A stretch of 64,000 nucleotides of DNA from Torymus aiolomorphi (GCA_036365515.1 CM070876.1:92253800-92317799), one strand, 5' to 3'; counted from the first letter of the stretch, positions 22,712-35,010 are shown. Notes: a model not told the origin generated them from the letters alone. Numbers and translations: made by a program.

Positions 22712-23005
22712 AAGCCTGGCGGAAAATAGTTCTGCTTTTCTTTGTTTTTTTCTATTTTTTATAATTTCTTTTGTTTTTTTCTGTTTTTTTCTGCTTTTTT
22801 CTGTTTCTTTCTGTTTACCGTTGTTCTTCTCTATTTATTTTTATTCAAAATTGTGTTTTTTTTTTGCTTTTTTTAGTACGAAATGGAACAATAGGAATAG
22901 AAAAAAAACGAAAATAAACAGAAAAAAATTAAAATACACAGAAAAAATTTTAATATATAGAAATAAACGAGAATTAATAATAAAAAATAGAAACTAACAG
23001 GAAAA
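22712..23005. repeat. TTTTTCTG / CAGAAAAA low-complexity foldback
   Basis: A run of TTTTTTCTGTTTTTTTCTG-like units is followed by its complement (GAAAAAAAACGAAAATAAAC type), so the block is roughly self-complementary. It starts with CCTGGCGGAAAA, close to the CCCTGGCGGAAA terminus of the 3.28 kb element at 14324. Confidence 0.55.
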
Positions 23006-23454
23006 TATAACACATAATTTATGAAACAAATTTTTGTTAGTTAATTTTACTTCGAATAAATAAATTATATTTTTATATTTAAGGATTTTTTAGAAATAAA
23101 TAAATCATTTTTTAAATAAACTAAGTATTTTATTCTTATAACGTTTTCATAATAACATTTACAAAGTCGTTTAATATGTTTAAATACATTAATCAGTAGT
23201 ATTTAATCAATCATAGTAATTTTTTAAAATTATTAAATTATTCTTGAACTATTAAAGTTACTTGAATACGTTTAAATACATTAATAAATGGTATTTAAGG
23301 CCATGTGATACTCCACAAACATCATGTTGGGTTTAGTCGACAATGCAGGTGGAGCCAACTATTGTATATGGAACAGTAGATGGAACTTTTAGTTCCAAAA
23401 AATAGTCACAGAGGGCATGCATAATATAAGAGAAGTTGTAATTTAGTTTTTTGT

Positions 23455-24140
23455 ACAAGATTCTTTTCTTGTAAACTTGATATTTTTTAAAAGCCATTTT
23501 CAAACTGGAAATTTGTTTACAAACAACATTATACATTTCAAACTGTATAGAAACATTCTATCATGTACTGCAATTGCATACTAATAGTAATTCTTTGATA
23601 CATAATAGTACTAAATAAGGCAACAATACATGCACTAGTATTATTAGACACAACTGTTTTACAACATGCATTATGAATTTTCTTATTTATAATATATCAT
23701 ACATTCTGAATTTTCTTATTTCTAATATCATGCTTTCTGAATTTTCTTATTTCTTATAAATCATGCACTATTAATTTTCTTATTTCCTATAAATCATGCA
23801 CTATTAATTTTGTTACTTCCTATAAATCAAACATTATTAATCTTTAATATCATGCTTTGCTAATAGTGGTAAGCAATTGATCATGTTAGCGGAGACCACT
23901 GAATCGAAATTAGATTTATTAGGAGATTACTAACTTATTCAGAGACAGGAATCTTGCAGAGAAATCTACTTAGTCTCTTTTGAATAATGAGTATATAAAA
24001 AATAATTGTTTTTTTATAAAATTAATATTTTTTAAAATTCCCAAAACTGGAAAGTTGGTTACGAACAAAACTTTACATTTCAAACTGTATAGAAACATTC
24101 TATAATGTAATGCAATACACATACTGTAAGTAATGCTGCA
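23455..24140. repeat. direct duplication around a ~33 bp tandem array
   Basis: 23455-23600 and 23995-24140 are direct copies sharing ACATTTCAAACTGTATAGAA and then ACATTCTAT. Between them 23672-23850 holds about five ~33 bp units of AATTTTCTTATTTCYTATAA plus ATCATGC. No gene. Confidence 0.7.
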
Positions 24141-24295
24141 GTATACATATACTGCAACTTTTTAAGGGGGTGCCATACTCGATTTTAGAGAACGAAACTA
24201 TTTTACCATAGGAGTATTGTAATAAGATACAAAATGTTCACGTTAGATGCGTCACGCACACATTCCGTTGTGGTGAATTACCGACCGCATAATAT

Positions 24296-24320
24296 ATACA
24301 CACAAACACACACGCACGTA

Positions 24321-24360
<40 letters not shown>

Positions 24361-24381
24361 TACACACACACACACACACCT
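24296..24381. repeat. (ACGC)n followed by (AC)n microsatellite
   Basis: CACACAAACACACACGCACG leads into an ACGC array and then an AC array. Frames across it on both strands are repeat translations. Confidence 0.95.
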
Positions 24382-24530
24382 ATAGCATTGCACGGTGGCA
24401 TGTGAGTGTTTGTATGCGCGTACGTGAACGTGTTGCATATAAACATGTTCCCGACTTATCGAGATCAAAACCTTTTAAAAAAACAGGCATACTAGACCAT
24501 GCTCTGAGTGGAGTCTGAGTGAATATATGG

Positions 24531-25026
24531 AGTTGACTCGGTAGCCAAACGTTTTTTTACGTATTTTGAGGCGCCGAATTCAAATTTGATGGATTCTAGA
24601 CTAAAAAACGGTTAATTCGTTTGTTATTAAAAATTTTATTTAAAAATTGCTCTTTTTATAAGATATAAATTTGGGTAAAACTAACATTCGATTTTAAGCA
24701 CAAAAATACGTTGAAATAATGTATTATGTTTTTGTAAATACAAAAACAGTGAATTGCAATGTAATTGTTAATAACAAATGAAAAGACCATTTAGTCTGAT
24801 CTCTGATTTACTGAGACGTCATACATTATTTCAACGTATTTTTTTTCAAATAAAATGACGTTTTCTTTCATTCTACATTTAAATTTTATATAAAAAAAAA
24901 AGCAATTTTTTTTGACAAAATTGTTAATAATAAAAAAAAATACAAATAACCATTTTTTAGCTTAAAACAAGTTTAAATTCTGCGCCTAAAAATACGTAGA
25001 AGAATGTATGGTTACCGAATCAATTC
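24531..25026. mobile_element. 496 bp foldback MITE
   Basis: AGTTGACTCGGTAGCC (24531) and the complement of AATTGATTCGGTAACC (to 25026) are inverted ends. Both arms continue with TACGTATTTTGAGGCGC-like sequence and AATACGTTGAAATAATGTAT nearer the centre (~24770). No coding capacity. Confidence 0.75.
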
Positions 25027-25146
25027 TAGATGCTTATACAGGCCTCCCTCAGCACCCAGACTATATATTGCCTACCAATGTAAGAAGCTGAGCTGAGAGT
25101 TAATTTTTGTTCTTCTTGAATGTTTCTTGTTTGTTTTGATTAAAAT

Positions 25147-25588
25147 CATCCTCTTAGTTTACATGCTTGTCTTGATTAAAAAAATTAATGAGAACACCCT
25201 CTTGATCGAGGAAATCCTCTTGATTGATAAAATCCACTTCATTGAAAATCTTTTCTTGATTAAAAAAGTCCTTTTGATTAATGAAATCCTCTTGATTGAA
25301 TAAATCCTCTTGATTGGCAGAACCTATTTGACTGATAGTCCTCTTGATTAATAGTCCTCTTAATTGACAGTTCTCTTGATAGACAGTGCTCTTGATTAAC
25401 AGTCCTCTTGATTTGCAATCCTCTTGATTTGCAATCCTCTTGATTGACAGTTCTTTTTATTAACAGTCCTCTTGATTGACAGTCATCTTGATTTGCAGTC
25501 CTCTTGATTGACAGTCCTCTTGATCGACAGTCCTCTTAATTAACAGTCCTCTTGATTGGCAGTCATCTTGATTGACAGTCCTTTTTAC
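25147..25588. repeat. minisatellite of CCTCTTGATTGACAGT units
   Basis: About twenty imperfect 16-18 bp units built on AGTCCTCTTGATTGAC. The CCTCTTGA core recurs in the arrays at 26076-26396 and 55031-55366. Confidence 0.88.
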
Positions 25589-26075
25589 TTTTGTTTGATA
25601 CTCGTCTTCTCTTGATTCGTGTTATCTCTCAGTTTCTGGGCTCGTCGTGCTCAGCGATCGTGATCATCATTGCAGATGGATTATCACTTTTTAAATCCTC
25701 TTGGTTTGTGTTCTCTGTTGTTGCGATTATCGTGCTCGTGCTAGGGGATCTGATCAAGCAGCAAGTACACGAACGCCCAGTTCCCCGTCGTCTATTTTTC
25801 GAAACAGTTACACACTGCAGTGCGTTGTAGCTAGCTGGGTATTGTGCAACTGGTCAATCGGCTTACCAGCGTCTTTATGAAGTAGCACTAGAGGATCTGA
25901 AGAATAGATATCGATAAACCAAAACTGTCCAAGCATCCACATTACAAAATCTACTTGGACCTGAAGCACTAGAGTTATTAAAGGCTTTCAACTTAAAGTG
26001 TTAAGCATTATTTGTCTCCAAAATTTTTGTCACCATTATAAAGCTTCCTCTTTGAGGAATAAAACTCATGAGTAT
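25589..26075 (+). other. GC-richer stretch with weak coding-like remnants
   Basis: A 79-codon frame (25591-25830) has two hydrophobic segments (SAIVIIIADGL and FSVVAIIVLVLGDL). Further on, frames give SAYQRLYEVALEDLKNRYR, and after a stop TVQASTLQNLLGPEALELLK (~25940-26000), which resembles retrotransposon gag-type helices. Nothing is firm enough to name. It lies between two CCTCTTGA minisatellites. Confidence 0.25.
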
Positions 26076-26396
26076 TTCATCTTCAATGTTCTCTTGAGTA
26101 CTTCCTCTTGAATATCCTTTTAAGTATGTACTCTTGAATATCCTCTTGAGTATATCCTCTTGAATATCCTCTTGAATATCCTCTTGAGTATATCCTCTTG
26201 AATATCCTCTTGAATATCCTCTTGAATATCCTCTTGAGTATATCCTCTTGAATATCCTCTTGAATATCCTCTTGAGTATATTCTCTTGAATATATTCTCT
26301 TGAATATCCTATTAAGTATTTGTTCTTGAGTATTTCCTCTTGAAAACTGTTTTGAGTAGTTCCACTTGATTGTCTTCTTGAATATCCTCTTCAGTA
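26076..26396. repeat. minisatellite of ATCCTCTTGAAT 12 bp units
   Basis: About twenty imperfect 12 bp units (CCTCTTGAATAT / CCTCTTGAGTAT), nearly the same unit as at 55031-55366. Confidence 0.9.
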
Positions 26397-26849
26397 TTTT
26401 TCTTTCCTGGGATTACCAAGGTGCAGGATGTAAAGGGCATCGCGTACTATGCTCCAAGAACTACGTTTACCTGTAAAAGTATAGAAAATATAAATTAATA
26501 ATTTGAAAAAGGAATTTAATAATTTCAAAAAATTAAATCTAAATAAATTATTTCAAAAACTATTTTATATTATTTAGATTAATTTTTAATTTAAGTTGTT
26601 TGCGAGAGAAGAAAATTATTCACGTGAAGAATTAATCCTTACTGTTATTATACTTTTTTTTTTACTGACAAGATCGACAATGATCAGAACTATACCACCC
26701 CAGCAGCAGAAACTCAATCAGCAGATCAAGTTACTCGTTACTGCTTCAATTATAATTACAAATCATAGAAAAACTACCCCCCCTCCTGTCTACGTAAAAA
26801 ATAAAATATTATCTTAAATAAAATTGAATCTGAAATAAAAGAAAATAAT
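26397..26849. other. AT-rich, no gene recognised
   Basis: No motif recognised. A 73-codon frame at 26596-26817 is low-complexity. Confidence 0.4.
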
Positions 26850-29125
26850 TAATATTTTATTTTTTCATAATGCTTTTCTTCTTTATTTTTCAATAACATT
26901 TCTTTTAAACTTTCTCATTCCACTAACTCTGAAAATGATTCTTGATTTTCTCTCTTCATCTATGCTGTTTCCCCCTCTCTTTCTCTCTGCCCTATAGTTT
27001 ATTTTTTACCATACTCGTCTCTCCTCTCCTTCTTCGTCTTCCTCAGCTCATCATGCCATCTCAGTAACCTCTCTCTTATTTCTTCTCGATCCAGTACTTT
27101 GTTTCCTGTAGTCACTCCTTTTATGTTTCTTTATTTTTAAAATTTTCAGTTACACGCTGTCTAACTTCTTTTGCTCCAAAGATTTTCCATCTTACAGTTC
27201 GTTTTGCCTCATCCATGCTAAAGTTTCGAGCTTCGCTTGACTTCCCTAAAAGTAATATGTATTGCATGTCATATTTGTTGTGCTGTTACTTTTGAATATT
27301 CTCTGGCTTTTTTTATCGCTTTTTGATAACCTTGTTACTTTTAATATTTCACTGGCTATATGACTATGTTTTTAACATTTATAAAAACTTCTCTGTTAAT
27401 AGCAGCAGTACAGTACCCAGTATTCTGAGACTTTAGTGAGCCTGTGGACGACATTAAGCGTACCAAAAGACTGTAGACTAGTTACTGCTCATATTAACAG
27501 AGGTGTATTTACATATTTCAATAACATAGTCAAATAGCCAGTGAAAAATAGAAAGTAACAAGGTTATCAAAGAGTGATAAGAATAGCCAGAGAAAAATAA
27601 AAAATAACAAATTTGATATGCAATACATATTACTGTTACTAAAGTGAAGCCAAGTACAAGACTTTAGCGTGACTGGGGCAACAGGACTGCATATGATAAT
27701 CTTTGGAAAAAAAGAATTTAGGCAGCATTTAATGAAAATTTTATAAATATAGAAGGATAATAGGAATGAATACAGCAAATAAAGTACTGGATGGGAAAGA
27801 AATAAGGGAGAGGTTACTGAGACGGCATGGTGAGGTGAGGAAGACAATAAAAAGAAGAGGAAAGACGCGTAAAGTCAAGAAAAAAGTATAGGGTGCAGAG
27901 GAAGAGAGAATGGGAGACAGCACATATGAAGCGGGAGAATCAAGAACCTTTTTCAAGTTATTGGCATGAGAAAGTTAAAATAGAAATGATATTGAAAAAC
28001 TAAGAAGAAAATTTTTATGAAAAAATAAAATATTCATTATTTTCTTCTATTTCAGATTTAATTTTATTTAAGATAATATTTTATTATGAAAAAATAAAAT
28101 ATTAATTATTTTCTTTTATTTCAGATTCAATTTTATTTAAGATAATATTTTATTTTTTCATAATGCGTTTCTTCTTAATTTTTCAATAACATTTCTTTTA
28201 AATTTTCTCATTCCACTAACTTTGAAAATGATTTTTGATTTTCTCTCTTCATCTATGCTGTTTCCCCCCTCTTCCTCTCTGCCCTATAGTTATTTTTTTA
28301 CCATACTCGTCTCTCCTCTCCTTCTTTGTCTTCCTCAGCTCATCATGCCATCTCAGTAACCTCTCCCTTATTTCTTCTCAATCCAGTACTTTATTTGCTG
28401 TATTCATTCCTATTATCCTTCTATATTTATAAAATTTTCATTAAATGCTGCCTAATTTCTTTTTTTCCAAAGATTATCATATGCAGTCCTGTTGCCCCAG
28501 TCACGCTAAAGTCTTGTACTTGGCTTCACTTTGGTAACAGTAACATGTATTGCATATCAAATTTGTTATTTTTTATTTTTCTCTGGCTATTCTTATCACT
28601 CTTTCATAACCTTGTTACTTTCTAATTTTCACTGGCTATTTAACTATGTTATTGATATATGTAAATACATCTCTGTTAATATGAGCAGTAACCGGTCTAC
28701 CATTTTTTAGTATGCTTAAGGTCGCCCACAGGCTCACTACTAAAGTCATAACACTGGGTACTGCTACTATTAATAGAGAAGTTTTTATATATGTTAAAAA
28801 CATAGTCACTTAGCCAGTGAAAAATGAAAAATAACAAGGTTATCAAAAAGTGATAAAAATAACCAGAGAATAATCAAAAGTACTGCACAACAAATTTGAT
28901 ATGCAATACATATGACTTTGAGGAAAGTGAAGTAAAGCTCAAAACTTCAGCATGGATGGGACAACAGGAACTGAAAAATGGAAAATCTTTGGAGCAAAAG
29001 AAGTTAGACAGCGTGTAACTGAAAATTTTTAAAATAACAAAACAAAAGAAATGACTACAGGAAACAAAGTACTGTATGGGAAAGAAATAAGGACTCTAGA
29101 GGTTACTGAGACGGCATGGTGAGCT
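26850..29125. mobile_element. nested double palindrome, four alternating arms
   Basis: Four related segments alternate in orientation: 26850-27470 (forward), 27475-28060 (reverse), 28080-28690 (forward) and 28690-29125 (reverse). The outermost pair share private variants (e.g. TTACACGCTGTCTAACTTCT) and the inner pair share others (e.g. AATGCTGCCTAATTTC). This fits one palindrome sitting inside another of the same family. Shared landmarks are CTCAGCTCATCATGCCATCT and AGTAACCTCT. No frame is shared convincingly with a known protein. Confidence 0.75.
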
Positions 29126-29473
29126 GAGTCAAATAAAAAAATGTTACAACTTATTGCAACTAAATCATATAAAATTATAAATCATTTCAATGATAATTTT
29201 CCGCTTCTCATTAGTTTAGACAAAATGAATTTAAAACACTAAAAAGAGTATATGTAGACGCATTAACCATAAAAAGAACTTGTAAATACTGCTGATAATA
29301 TTGAATGGAATGAACATAAACTTATAGTTTCTGACCTCAAAATTTAGTATTAATTAATGGTAAATGTACTACAGTATTATATTACTACAGTTAAACAATT
29401 TTTTTTGGATTCACCTAAAAAATTAAAAATTTTATCAGTAATGATATTTTATATATATATATAATATACAAAT
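29126..29473. other. AT-rich, no gene recognised
   Basis: No feature seen except a short TA run near 29450. Confidence 0.4.
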
Positions 29474-29965
29474 ATAGTTTATTTTTGAGGAAATAGACCC
29501 TACCAGAGGTCGGTAAACCCAAGATATTGAGATTTTTAAATTTGTATCCTGCCGTAACCTACAGATTGAACCATTTGATATTTTTTAATGGAATACGGGC
29601 CAAAATCTTTGATTTTTATATCTCCTTTGACTGAAGCTATTCGCATACCTTAATTTTTCCAATTAATATTTCTAAAGTCAAAATTTTTATTTAAAATCCA
29701 CCATTTTGAAGCAATTTTTTAAAAATAGTGGAATTTAAATCAAAATTTTGACTTTAAACATATTAATTGGAAAAATTCAGGTATGCGAATAGCTTCAGTC
29801 AAAGGAGATATAAAAATCAATGACTTTCGCGCGTATCCCATTAAAAAATATCAAATGGTTCAGTCTGTAGGTTATGGCAGGATACACATTTTAAAATCTC
29901 AATATCTTGAGATCAAATGGGTTTACAGACAACTCGTATGGCCTATTTCCTCAAAAATAAACTAT
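29474..29965. mobile_element. 492 bp foldback MITE
   Basis: ATAGTTTATTTTTGAGGAAA at 29474 is the inverse complement of the end at 29965. Arms pair throughout, with the centre at ~29718. The 66-codon frame in the right arm mirrors the left arm. Confidence 0.85.
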
Positions 29966-30039
29966 AAAATAAAGATGCTTTAAAATTAAAAGAAGACTTC
30001 CGGTATATAAAAAATAAATTATTCTTAGAATGTTTAATA

Positions 30040-30305
30040 AAAAAAGCTAGTAGTATTAAAATAAATACAGACTGCAGATCAGGTTCCATAGATAAGCTGC
30101 AAGCAGGTGGAGCTCTCAAGCAGTGCATATCAGGAAGCCTCCCAGTTAAGGTTACTTTTTTTGATGCCATTGTAGACTTTATGAAAGTTGCAGTTCCCAT
30201 TTTGGAACGACAGCAGCGAAGACCAACAACAGTACCACAACACCTTTTGGAACGACACTTTTTCCTGGGGAAATCACAAGGGTCATCGTCACAACCTTGC
30301 ATGCT
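30040..30305 (+). pseudogene. coding remnant, possibly piggyBac-like C-terminus
   Basis: A plus-strand frame is open for about 80 codons without a good ATG, reading GGALKQCISGSLPVKVTFFD, then ILERQQRRPTTVPQHLLERH followed by FF. The RP(S/T)T...L..RHF pattern recalls the C-terminal end of piggyBac-type transposases just before their Cys-rich domain, but no clear Cys array follows in frame. The identification is weak; the composition argues that it was once coding. Confidence 0.25.
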
Positions 30306-30783
30306 TGTCCTTCATCAGCTATCTTGAACGCAGCTCAAGGCAATCTGCATGTGGAAGAACCTACACCTGAAATACAACTATTTATGTACCATCTAAATGT
30401 ACGAAGAAAATGATTGGAAGCCGACTCACCTAGTTTCAGCTTGTAGATGATTTACCATGCACAAGCATTCCTATTAGAGACTGGGTCAACTAAAGAAAAC
30501 AGCGTGTACATATTCTAAATCTCGCTGTCACCTTCACAGTTAACTCGAAAATTCACACAGCCTGGAAGCCATCCTCATCCACTTGTGACGTGTAAGAAAA
30601 CAATTAATGTGATTAATTAATTGTTAAGTACAAGAAATGCTAATAATCACTGACCTCACCTAAAGACTAAAGTACTGGAGGGATGAACATAACCTCTTCT
30701 TGTTCTCATCAGTAGTTATCATTTGCAACCTCTTTCTTCGTTATCAACATATGCTGATCGCTGTTCAGCATTATGTTGCGCGA

Positions 30784-31080
30784 TTAGTGTCGCATGGAGG
30801 GCAGCGAAGTCTGCAGGCAACCTTCGACTACGCACGGTCCGCCGATTACCAGTGGGGCGTCTGTGATCTTGGCGTTGCCTGTCGAGTCCTTCAGAATCCT
30901 GCCTACCGTTGTTGGGTCTCGTACAGCAGCCTGCAGTAGAGTGTGAGCCTTATCCTTCAAGGATTGCTTCATCTCCTCATCCTCGCACTGTAGCTGCTAC
31001 AACTGCCGCTGAAGCTGTGAATGCAATTGAGCCAGACAGGTCGACCTGGCCAATCTTGGATCTGGTTCTCCGGAGTACCA
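30784..31080 (-). pseudogene. unidentified Gln-rich coding remnant
   Basis: On the minus strand, QLHSQLQRQL (stop) QLQCEDEEMKQ leads into SLKDKAHTLLQAAVRDPTTV and GRILKDSTGNAKITDAPLVI. After a frame change RRLPADFAALHATLIAQHNA follows. It is GC-richer than its flanks and coiled-coil-like, recalling retroelement gag or a host repeat protein. Stops and a frame break are visible. No family was named. Confidence 0.25.
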
Positions 31081-31414
31081 GTGTCGCTGATAAGTTTGCA
31101 CGAGTTCTGTTTTGATTTTTGTTTTTAAATATTTTCTTTTTGATTTACTTCTAGCTGTACTAGGTGTTTTTGCATTTTTAGGAGCTATTAACTTAATATT
31201 TTTGCCACTTATTGATACAACAAATAGCTGTTCTGTATCCTTGAATACATATGCGTCTGCACCTTTTACATGTATGTATTCACTAAAACTTTAAAGCGAT
31301 CAGAAAATTTTAATTTATTGTCCATGCTTGACTGCTTTTAATTGAGGATCTTCATTGATAACACAGGCACACAAAAAAAAAGTGATCTGTTACTGAGACT
31401 TGACATACCCCCTC

Positions 31415-31860
31415 TTATGCATTTTGACGCGCTGAATCCGAATCCGAAGCCAGAATTGCGCCATCACCCCTCAGTTTTTTTTAAATCGTGTAAAACCACC
31501 CCTAAATCGAAAAATCCGGGATATTCCTCTTTTAACGTTGGGCAAATTGGTATAAACTGCCTAAAAATGACTGCAGGCTGGAGCTATACACATTTTGAGG
31601 CGCTAAATCCGAATCCAAAGGCAGATTTGTGCCCATCCCTCAGCTCTTTTTAAATCGTGGAAAACCACCCCTAAATTGAAAAAGCCAGAATATTCCGCTT
31701 TTAACATGGGGCAAATTGGTATAAACTGCCTAAAAATGACTGCAAATCTACTGCTATACATATTTTGAGGCACTGAATCCGAATTCGAAACGAGATTTAC
31801 GACATTCCCTCTCTTTTTTTCAATCACGGAAAACCACCCCTAACATAGAAAAATTCGAAA
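31415..31860. repeat. ~175 bp tandem units, left arm of the 6.3 kb palindrome
   Basis: Units begin around TTTTGAGGCGCTGAATCCGA and contain GGAAAACCACCCCTAA and AACTGCCTAAAAATGACTGC. Two full and one partial copy lie here, more at 32210-32500, and inverted copies at 37165-37620. Confidence 0.8.
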
Positions 31861-32928
31861 AATTCAGCTTTTGACCCTTTCTCAAACCCGGACCCCTTGA
31901 ACTTATAACCCTTAAACCCTAAACCTTGAAACCTTCAACGCTTAAACTGAATCCCTAAATCCTGAACCCATAAATCCTGAATCCCTTAAACCTGAACCAT
32001 TAAATCCTGAACTCCTTAACCCTGAATCCTTTAATTCCAAACCCTAAAATTCTTAAACATTAAACCCACAAGCCTTTAACCCTCAATCGTTTAAACCCTT
32101 AACCGTTGAACCCTGAACTCTTGAACCCTTAAAATCTTAGATCCTGAACCCTTAAGCCCTCAACCCATGAACGATGAACCACTAAACTCCGAACCCTTAT
32201 ATGGTCAACAAGAAATGCGCTCAATCCTATCCGAATCCAAAGGCAGATTTATGCCATCACCCCTTAGTTCTTTTTAAATCGTGGAAAACCACCCCTTAAT
32301 CGAAATATCTGGAATATTCCGCTTTTAACATTAGGCCAATTTGTATAAACTGCCTAAAAATGACTGCAGATCTAATGCTATACATATTTTGAGGCACTGA
32401 ATCGGAATTCCAAAGGAGATTTACGACATTCCCTCTCCTTTTTTTCAATCACGGAAAACCACTCCCAACATCGAAAAATTCGAAAAATTCAGCTTTTACC
32501 CTTTTAACCTTTAAACCCTGAACCCTTAAACTTACAACCTTTAAACCCGAAACCTTAAAACCCTTAACGCTTTAACCTGGAACCTTTAAACCCATACCCC
32601 ATAAATCCTGAACCCCTTAAACCTGAACTTTTAAATCCTGAACCCTTTAACCCTGAATCATTTAATCCCCAACCCTAAAATCCTTAAACATTGAACCCAC
32701 AACCCTTTAACCCTTAATCGTTGAACCCTGAACTCTTAAGCCCTTAAACCCTTAGAACCTGAACCCTTAAGCCCTCAACCCTTAAACCCTTATACGATGA
32801 ACCACTAAACTCTGAACCCTTAAAACATCAACCTTGAAACCTAATGGTTTGACTGTCCCTCAAAATCCTTAAGAAGTGAAAACTGAAATCCTCAGCTCTT
32901 AAACCGTCAACCATTAAACCTTGCGTCT
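31861..32928. repeat. degenerate AACCCTTAAACCCTGAACCC array, left arm
   Basis: Words of 7-9 bp (CCCTTAAA, CCCTGAA, CCCTTGAA) run for several hundred bases, interrupted at 32210-32500 by the ~175 bp unit. The complementary array lies at 36760-37150. It resembles, but is not, a telomere repeat. Confidence 0.8.
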
Positions 32929-34885
32929 TTAAAAAACTAATTCAATCTCTCTTTTTCGCTTATAGCGGATTCTCTTATCCTCAAATGACCTGTGTAAAGG
33001 ATTTCTGGATCTTTTTTTATCACTTTGATTAGTTTCTCTTTTCAACATCCAGTAGTAGTCAGCCATCATATTAACACCCCAAGTGCCTTGATATCTCCTC
33101 TCCATTTCTTTTAGGTCTTGGTGAAACCGCTCACCTTGCTCTTCGCTGTAGTCACCTAAGTTCTCAGGAAAATATTGCAAATGTGAGTGCAAAAAATGTA
33201 ATTTCACACTCATCAAACAACCAAAACGTTCGTAGTTATCGAATAAATCTGAAACAATTTGTTCATATTCCTGACTTCTCTGATTACCTAAAAAATTTTC
33301 AGCAATACTTTGAAAACTGAGCCATGCTAACTTTTCTGTTTCGTTCATTGTGTTGATGAAATTAGGATCTCGAAACATTCTTCGAATTTGAGGGCCGTCA
33401 AAAATTCCTGCTTTTATTTTAGCGTTACTGAGACCTGGAAAATGATCTGACAAGTATTGCAAACATGCCCCTTCTTTATCTAATGCTTTAGTAAACTGCT
33501 TCATTAAACCAAGTTTAATGTGCAGTGGAGGAAGAAGGATTTTTAATGGATCGAGCAATGGTTCTTGAACCACGTTGTAAGTACCTGGATTAAGCGCATT
33601 TCTTTTTGGCCATTCTCTCTTCCTGTAATGATTTATGCGATCTTCGCTGTCCCATAAACATAGAAAGCACGGAAACTTTGTAAAACCTTACTGTTGTCCT
33701 AATATGATGGATATGATTTATTTTCTCTAGGTCATACTTCATATTTTCATAACTTTCTTTTAGTTTCGTGGAATGAGTTACTGGGATGCTTGCGTATTTA
33801 TTTCCATTATGCAGCAAAACTGCCTATAGACTTTGCTTTGATGAGTCTATGAAGAGTCGCCATTCACTGGACTTGTAAATATTAGGTTTTAATTCATTAA
33901 TCAGACTCTTTACATCTGTACAATAAACTAATGTTTTATCCTCATCTACAGTGAAATATTTTGTAAACTCTTGTTCCCGTTTTCTATAAACAGAAGATTT
34001 AGTTCCAGATTCTACTAATTCCCGCCTTTTAAATTCCGCTGCCATGAATTCTGCAACATCTTTCGAGACGCCAGTATTGCGAAAAAAGTTATTTAAATCT
34101 TTTTGGTTAAATGGTTTAGGATTCCATAACATAACAGAATATGGAACATACTTGTCTTTACTTTCATCCATTTCACATTCACTAATCTCCATTAATTCAC
34201 TTTCACTGTCATCTTCATTTTTTCTTATGTCGTCTTCTTCAATATCTTTTTCCATAAAATCTTCTTCTACATTCATAAGTTCACCAGCATCACAAATAGT
34301 TTCCTCTCTTTCAAATTCATTGAATGTATGAATATCTGATTCCATGATGGGTTTTATCATTGAAGAGACATTAGCATATTTTATTTTAGATTTATTTTTT
34401 GAGTTGAAGCCACTTGTAATAGTTTTGCAAAAATAGCAGTCATCGCATGACTGTGGTTACTGCCATATAGTTGGCGTGGTAAATTGTAACACTTTCTTTC
34501 CTTTGATTTTCTTCCATCGATTCAACATCGTTAGACAAGTACAGCACATCACTTGAGGAACCCACCATGTATTTTCAACAGGTATCTGCATTTTGAAGCA
34601 GTCAAGAAAAACTTTTCTATTTAAATCCGTAATAGGTCTGCGGTACTTTGCTACCTCAAATTTACCACATATGTAGCAAACCCGATTTGGTTCTCCAAGG
34701 CAATCGTGGTTACTTGAGGGGTCTCTTGTGGCATTATACTCAACACTGGCCAAGTTATCCACCTGTGAAGAGCTGCGGTCGTATGATGACGACAACTGCG
34801 GGCCCGCTTGCCCACCCTGACCAGTCGCCGATACTGGGTTTCCGAAGCCCTGCATCGTAATAGATATATTACTTATATCTGCCAT
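32929..34885 (-). pseudogene. zinc-finger repeat-associated protein, left-arm copy
   Basis: From ATG at 34885 the minus strand encodes MADISNISITMQGFGN, a Cys-rich domain (CYICGKFEVAKYRRPITD, later VMCCTC and CDDCYFC), an acidic linker, then EWRLFIDSSK, KFPCFLCLWDSEDR, LLPPLHIKLGLMKQF, FPGLSNAKIK, MSVKLHFLHSHLQYFPENLG and ERFHQDLKEMERRYQGT. I recall this set from a large, mostly uncharacterised arthropod and cnidarian protein family, often repeat-borne; its biochemical role is unknown to me. Lesions: TAA after TPTIWQ (34454-34456), TAG after SKQSL (33821-33823), a TAA in LGQQ(stop)GF and a frame break with a missing stretch near 33.7 kb. The last two are shared with the right-arm copy. Confidence 0.75.
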
Positions 34886-35010
34886 GACGGCGAAACGCCC
34901 TTTTCCAGGAACTTTGCCAGAATATACAAAAAATTTATACAAAAAACCGAAGTGAAAAAAAAAACCAGCAACAAATTTATCCGTTGCCCACCGTCACCAC
35001 GGGGAGGTGC

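Noticed and set aside
24234..24518. Frames rich in Thr/His/Ala or Cys/Val/Arg
   Set aside because: Microsatellite translation.
27530..28625. Similar 99-105 codon hydrophobic frames on opposite strands
   Set aside because: Mirror translations of the inner palindrome arms; no known family.
34044..34331. Ser-rich plus-strand frame
   Set aside because: Antisense shadow of the acidic linker of the left-arm gene copy; the same shadow appears at 35349-35558.
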